32,721 nt of DNA. Origin: Flavobacteriales bacterium CG_4_10_14_0_2_um_filter_35_18. Lineage in GTDB: Bacteria > Bacteroidota > Bacteroidia > Flavobacteriales > Flavobacteriaceae. Of the stretch, positions 31,666-32,721 are shown in pieces (position 1 is the stretch's first letter; each line of letters starts with the position of its first letter). The DNA lies in the NCBI GenBank assembly GCA_002793215.1, contig PFPU01000025.1:1-32721 (forward strand). Direction: 5' to 3'. A model generated the notes under the pieces. The model was not told where the DNA came from. It did no database searches and was given only the letters and a program-made list of their open reading frames with translations. The position numbers were made by a program, and so were the translations under genes.

Positions 31666-32721
31666 TTTTAAATAAAGAGTTATAGGTTTCGCTTAATACG
31701 GTAAAATTATGGTATTTTTTTACATAATCATAAGCTTTTTCGCCCATTTTTTTTCGTTCGGCTAAAGGCAAGTTATAAAATGTTAAAATGCCATCGGCTA
31801 TTGTCTGTGCGCTTTCGGGTTTTACAGTAATTCCACATTGAGAGCGCTCAACCGGATCATTTATCAAGTTTGAAGAAACCAATATAGGCGTTTTACTCAA
31901 CATATAATCAAAATATTTATTTGAAGAAACTCCAAAATCAAATAATGGGGTATTATTTCTACCAATAAAGCAAACATCAAAATAGCTTAAAACAGTTTGC
32001 ACCTGCGCTTTTGATATTTTTTCTATAAAGGTGATATTATTTTGACCTGAAGTTTGCTTTTGAAGTTCTGGTTTTAAGTAGCCATCTCCTACCATAACAA
32101 AATGAATATCATTATAATTGCTCAATATTTTAGAGGCTTCTACAAAATATTCTAAAGCATTTGCCATTCCCATGGTTCCGGTGTAAGCAATAATGAATTT
32201 ATTTTTAGGAATTTGGTTGATTATGCTTTGAGAAAGGGCTTCCTTTTCAAGAAGGTTTTCATCAATGCCATTCGGAATCCAATGAAACTTTGAAGGATCT
32301 TTAGAAATTGCGTTGATATAAGGCGCTGCATTTGGCAATAACGAAACTATACTATCAGATTTTCTATAAGCAAACTTTTCAAACCACCCAACAATTATAA
32401 TTAGTGGGTGTTTAAGCGAATAGCCTTTTAAATGAATGGGTGTTAGAGGCCATAAATCTCTAATTTCCACAATTAATTGCGCCTTAAATCTTAATTTAAA
32501 AAAATAGCCGTTAATAATGGGAAAAATTGGCATTGAAGAAACGATGATATCGCTTGGTTTTCCTAGCTTTTTTATGGGTAAAAAGAATACTTTGAGTGTA
32601 AATAAAAAATTACTCCAAAATTTACGGTAGCCACCATCGTAATATTTTGGAGTTTTCACCCAACAAAAGCTGATGCCTTTTTCAACGGGTTGAATGGTAA
32701 ACATTTTATTAGAAACTAGAG
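31658..32721 (-). CDS. Glycosyltransferase family 4, 5' end cut by window
   Basis: The visible part reads from the window edge to the stop at 31658. The first ATG in view is at 32702-32704, giving 348 aa, but the frame stays open above it to the edge and the usual N-terminal Rossmann start of the family is missing. The real gene therefore probably begins outside the window. The remaining sequence shows VEIRDLWPLTP, WIPNGIDENLL, FIIAYTGTMGMANALEYFV, FVMVGDGYLKPELQ and GVSSNKYFDYMLSKTPILVSS, the GT4 retaining-transferase pattern with the E-x7-E-like nucleotide-sugar region in modified form. It resembles WbuB-type enzymes that add a sugar to lipid-linked oligosaccharides in the cytoplasm. It overlaps the glycosylphosphotransferase gene by 8 bases. 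Confidence 0.88.
   Translation of the reverse strand, partial: LVSNKMFTIQPVEKGISFCWVKTPKYYDGGYRKFWSNFLFTLKVFFLPIKKLGKPSDIIVSSMPIFPIINGYFFKLRFKAQLIVEIRDLWPLTPIHLKGYSLKHPLIIIVGWFEKFAYRKSDSIVSLLPNAAPYINAISKDPSKFHWIPNGIDENLLEKEALSQSIINQIPKNKFIIAYTGTMGMANALEYFVEASKILSNYNDIHFVMVGDGYLKPELQKQTSGQNNITFIEKISKAQVQTVLSYFDVCFIGRNNTPLFDFGVSSNKYFDYMLSKTPILVSSNLINDPVERSQCGITVKPESAQTIADGILTFYNLPLAERKKMGEKAYDYVKKYHNFTVLSETYNSLFKNE

Overview
The window looks like chromosomal DNA of a Bacteroidota bacterium, most likely a member of the Flavobacteriaceae. It is AT-rich, several genes are preceded by Bacteroidota-type -7 boxes (TAnnTTTG), and the gene content is typical of the group: a DUF4199 protein, a PorV/PorQ-like barrel, a remnant of a type IX secretion (T9SS) C-terminal sorting domain, an Mrp protein with an N-terminal MIP18/DUF59 domain, an archaeal/eukaryotic-type glycyl-tRNA synthetase, and an HPPD/HGD tyrosine-degradation pair. 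No rRNA, tRNA, CRISPR array, transposase or recombinase gene was recognised.

The accessory part is positions 1 to about 3,360. Four short modules, all on the + strand, are separated by ~130-bp repeats that begin TGCCAAC and end GTTGGCA or a variant. The modules carry an unrecognised 224-aa protein, a PD-(D/E)XK/DUF5655-type protein, an intact ParD-ParE-like toxin-antitoxin pair and a decayed second toxin-antitoxin pair. The repeats fall into two sequence families (1-102 with 2644-2775; 809-938 with 1886-2016, plus a truncated copy at 3311-3350). The layout resembles an integron cassette array, but the repeat ends do not fit the classical attC consensus and no integrase is present. This is the best candidate for a poorly described system here.

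From 3.4 kb onward the DNA looks like ordinary core genome. 3.4-4.9 kb holds a conserved hypothetical, a small lipoprotein and a CopD-like membrane protein whose upstream region has a perfect 18-bp palindrome. 5.1-10.2 kb is a + strand operon: DUF4199 protein, DPM1/GtrB-like glycosyltransferase, phosphohexomutase and MsbA-like ABC exporter, closed by a strong terminator. An orphan T9SS sorting-domain fragment sits head-to-head with lipA. 11.5-14.3 kb (- strand) has the CbpM/CbpA co-chaperone pair and a YifB-type ATPase. 14.4-16.8 kb (- strand) has hmgA followed by hppD, two consecutive steps of tyrosine catabolism, with a 14-bp tandem repeat between them. 17.0-18.4 kb (- strand) carries Mrp and a NifU C-terminal-domain protein, both iron-sulfur cluster factors. 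18.4-20.8 kb (- strand) carries an Ig-like lipoprotein and ComF.

20.9-23.4 kb (+ strand) pairs a coiled-coil membrane protein with glyS. A short YjdM/PhnA-like protein and sucC follow on the - strand. 25.0-27.6 kb (+ strand) has a LolD-like ATPase, MTA/SAH nucleosidase and a YheT-type hydrolase. A PorV-like barrel and lnt follow on the + strand and converge with an exopolysaccharide locus on the - strand (polyprenyl glycosylphosphotransferase and a glycosyltransferase cut by the window edge). Envelope themes recur: Lnt, LolD-like, MsbA-like and PorV-like proteins and lipoproteins.
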